From contig OZ241323.1 of assembly GCA_965199685.1 (NCBI GenBank), positions 2,480,001-2,544,000 of the forward strand: 64,000 nucleotides of DNA, read 5' to 3'. Of the stretch, positions 62,070 to 64,000 are shown in pieces. Below the pieces are notes generated by a model. It saw only the letters and a list, made by a program, of their open reading frames with translations, ran no database searches and was not told the DNA's origin. Numbering within the stretch: the first letter of the stretch is position 1; each line of letters opens with the position of its first letter. Made by a program: the position numbers and the translations under genes. The DNA comes from SP5GCR1 sp965199685 (GTDB lineage Bacteria > Pseudomonadota > Gammaproteobacteria > Poriferisulfidales > Oxydemutatoraceae).

Positions 62070-64000
62070 ATGCCGATAAAGCCAATATCATCAACCTCGT
62101 CGTTGAGAAAAGAGTTAGTGTCATCTCAGGACACGCCATCTAGTTTTGCGGGCAAACAAGTTCGCACTGGTGATCAACAAGGGTTCATCACCGAAACAAA
62201 GTCATATTCGGGGCATGATGAAATTAAAGATATTCATGATCGCTCAATTGCGCCTTCGGATGACGGCGCGTCATTCATAACATCGGATGGGGACGATGAC
62301 ACCACCAGTTTTCATTCAGCCGTAGAATTCTTGGAGGACAAGTTCCCGACAAACAGTGTTGAAACTCACGGCACAACCGAAAGCGAATCCTCACAAATAA
62401 ATAGTGCCGATTATCACCAAGCTAGAGCAATCAATAAAGAGACTGTGAAAGATTTGGAAAATGCCAACCATGAACGGCTAAATCAATATATTAGGGATTT
62501 TACTGATGTCTATGAGGGCACTGAGGGGACACATGGGATTACAGCTGATCTAAGGGAACCGCTGTATGCGATGGTAAATTACGGCGCAAAACTTGACAAA
62601 GATATGCAACGCTTAGAGATGCTCGGCCAAAAATTACAGAATCAAGGATTATCCAAACGAGAAAGCTTGGAGATGAAAGCTTTGATGAATTGCAACAAGT
62701 ATAACTTGTCTTTTGCACAAGGGTGGATATCCGCAACTATGGCACTCAGAGTTGATGCCGGCACAATGAATGAACCGACTGCAACATTATTGACCGCATT
62801 ATCAAACCGTCTTGCCACACGGCACATGAATCTAGCCGATACGATTTCTCTTTATGAAGATAGATTACCTGCTAAAGAACCGTTAAGCCGTCGAGACCGT
62901 ATAGAATATAGCCTCCTGACTGCCCGTGCCGGTCTTAGAGCATTTGATGCCATGATGCGTTCACAAAAGAACATTCGTCCGAATATGTTTGTGAAAATGA
63001 AAAGAACCCGTCGGTCTTTGGAAAAGCATTGCATAGAACTTGAGCAATCGGCTAGACTTGCCAGAGGCCGAATCAAGATTGATGTAAGCAATCCTCAACT
63101 TGAACTTGAATCCCCTGATGCCTGGACCGAGGACTTTGATTTAGTTAAAAACAAAGGACAAATTAGATTGCCGCCTCAAGCCGCCGAGCAGTTGAGCGGT
63201 GATTGGAACAAAAACCCGCCGGTCTTGGCTTTGCGCCACCCACACTTATCCCAGCGAGACATATTGCGACTTTTTATAACATTCCAATTAAAAAGAGAAG
63301 GCATAGATGTCACACAACTTCCTAAGTTTGAAACTATCTACGAACAGGCTTTGATAACCGAAATCAATCAAGGCGAATGGCCGATTATTGATAAATCTTT
63401 GCAGTTTAATGTCAACGGCAACAGACACACTTGCCGTAGCACAATTACTCCCGGTAGGCATTTGGTGGGGAGACTTCAGAAACCTTATAAAGACAACGGC
63501 ATCAGTTATGCGGATCGCCTGCAAGCCGACCATGCACCGAATATGGCACACACCCAATTAGTTGCCGAAGATGGAGAAACTCTATTTTCCGGTGTGCGAC
63601 ACGGAATACTCGATGCTTATGATTATGACGATAAGAGAGTTCGTAATTTTTCCGATGCACAACTTACCAGAATGGCTAAAGCTATTTACGACGATGAACA
63701 GCATAGGTTACGCGGCACCGACACCTCTACGCTGGAACAACAACTTCGGGCTGTAGAAGACAGCGAGGACGACGGACAGTCCTTGACCTTAACCAACAAC
63801 ACAGATTATTGGGGAGGTGTTGGCGGAGATCCCGAGTCTGTGAGCGCATTATCTTATAGAAAACGCTACCTTGAAAAACAAATAACATTAAGAAACGAAC
63901 ACGCACAAGAAATAGTCAGGGAAATTAAAAGCGACCCTAAAAGGCAGACGCATTATATCAACGAGATGCGTAATTTGGCATCTCGGAAGATGGCACGAGA
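62070..64000 (+). CDS. SopB/IpgD-like phosphoinositide phosphatase effector (3' truncated by window edge)
   Basis: The frame is open from the ATG at 62070 to the end of the window (643 residues visible). Residues about 440-520 align with the SopB/IpgD region before the catalytic domain: QGEWPIIDKSLQFNVNGNRHT, then DHAPNMAHTQLVAEDGETL and FSGVRHGILDAY (GVRHG near 508), compared with the SopB segments ending LFCGIRHGVLSPY. The catalytic C-x5-R loop (CKSGKDRTG in SopB) lies about 220 residues later, beyond the window. The N-terminus is long, low-complexity and Ser/Thr/Asp-rich, as in many type III effectors, with no Sec signal. Family confidence is good; catalysis cannot be seen. Confidence 0.75.
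   Translation, partial: MPIKPISSTSSLRKELVSSQDTPSSFAGKQVRTGDQQGFITETKSYSGHDEIKDIHDRSIAPSDDGASFITSDGDDDTTSFHSAVEFLEDKFPTNSVETHGTTESESSQINSADYHQARAINKETVKDLENANHERLNQYIRDFTDVYEGTEGTHGITADLREPLYAMVNYGAKLDKDMQRLEMLGQKLQNQGLSKRESLEMKALMNCNKYNLSFAQGWISATMALRVDAGTMNEPTATLLTALSNRLATRHMNLADTISLYEDRLPAKEPLSRRDRIEYSLLTARAGLRAFDAMMRSQKNIRPNMFVKMKRTRRSLEKHCIELEQSARLARGRIKIDVSNPQLELESPDAWTEDFDLVKNKGQIRLPPQAAEQLSGDWNKNPPVLALRHPHLSQRDILRLFITFQLKREGIDVTQLPKFETIYEQALITEINQGEWPIIDKSLQFNVNGNRHTCRSTITPGRHLVGRLQKPYKDNGISYADRLQADHAPNMAHTQLVAEDGETLFSGVRHGILDAYDYDDKRVRNFSDAQLTRMAKAIYDDEQHRLRGTDTSTLEQQLRAVEDSEDDGQSLTLTNNTDYWGGVGGDPESVSALSYRKRYLEKQITLRNEHAQEIVREIKSDPKRQTHYINEMRNLASRKMAR

Noticed and set aside
1..64000. 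rRNA, tRNA or tmRNA genes
   Set aside because: No cloverleaf or rRNA signature was noticed, but this was by eye only; a covariance-model scan would be decisive.

Overview
The window looks like a chromosome segment of a gammaproteobacterium with fairly low GC (judged by eye, not computed). PyrB and the inactive PyrC-like partner resemble the Pseudomonas type, and the ribosomal, Obg, HemE, GltD and AroC proteins read as ordinary gammaproteobacterial versions. A SopB/IpgD-type effector, a glycosyltransferase paralogue array, a large GLUG-repeat surface protein and heavy repeat load suggest life in contact with a eukaryotic host; that is an inference, not a taxonomic assignment. No rRNA, tRNA or CRISPR array was recognised.

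Layout. 1-5.0 kb: defence genes (HerA-type ATPase, truncated by the window edge; single-chain restriction-methyltransferase of ISP/IIG type; a short protein resembling the N-terminal domain of GIY-YIG nucleases). 5.4-14.4 kb: a lipoprotein, then pyrB-pyrC'-pyrK-like-yggS, aroC and an MFS transporter. 14.3-17.3 kb (minus): trxB, a DUF482 acyltransferase and aat, overlapping end to end. 18.1-20.3 kb: copper/gold-type bufferin operon bufA-bufB-bufC. 20.6-24 kb: secreted GLUG-repeat protein. 24.2-26.8 kb: small membrane and hypothetical proteins and hipBA. 26.9-36.6 kb: an island with type III restriction-modification (res, mod) and a 1199-residue unknown protein, bounded by a 38-bp duplication of the 3' end of ysxC. 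37.6-38.9 kb: an IS transposase. 39.5 kb: an HvfA-like Cys-rich peptide precursor. 40.2-42.6 kb: nucleotide-sugar dehydrogenase and epimerase. 43.3-50.3 kb: hemE, gltD, rpsT, proB, obgE, rpmA, rplU, rpsI, rplM. 50.5-55.7 kb: NDH-2 with a cyclic-nucleotide-binding tail, an M14 peptidase, an L,D-transpeptidase and a TPR protein. 55.8-61.9 kb: 5.5 modules of a putative O-fucosyltransferase-like family in four genes. 62.1 kb to the end: SopB/IpgD-like effector, open at the window edge.

The most striking non-coding signal is a mosaic of dispersed repeats filling most intergenic gaps. It contains short elements with GGGRCTGTTGAAAAA-type inverted ends and 4-bp target duplications (ACAT/ATGT), several inserted into the centre of a second palindromic repeat, plus at least two hairpin families whose stems vary in a compensatory way. 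The ends of the short elements resemble sequence flanking the IS transposase at 37.6 kb, so they are probably its internally deleted derivatives.

The two peptide-metal systems (BufABC and the HvfA-like protein), the ysxC-bounded defence island with its unknown giant protein, and the effector next to the glycosyltransferase array are the strongest leads for new biology.
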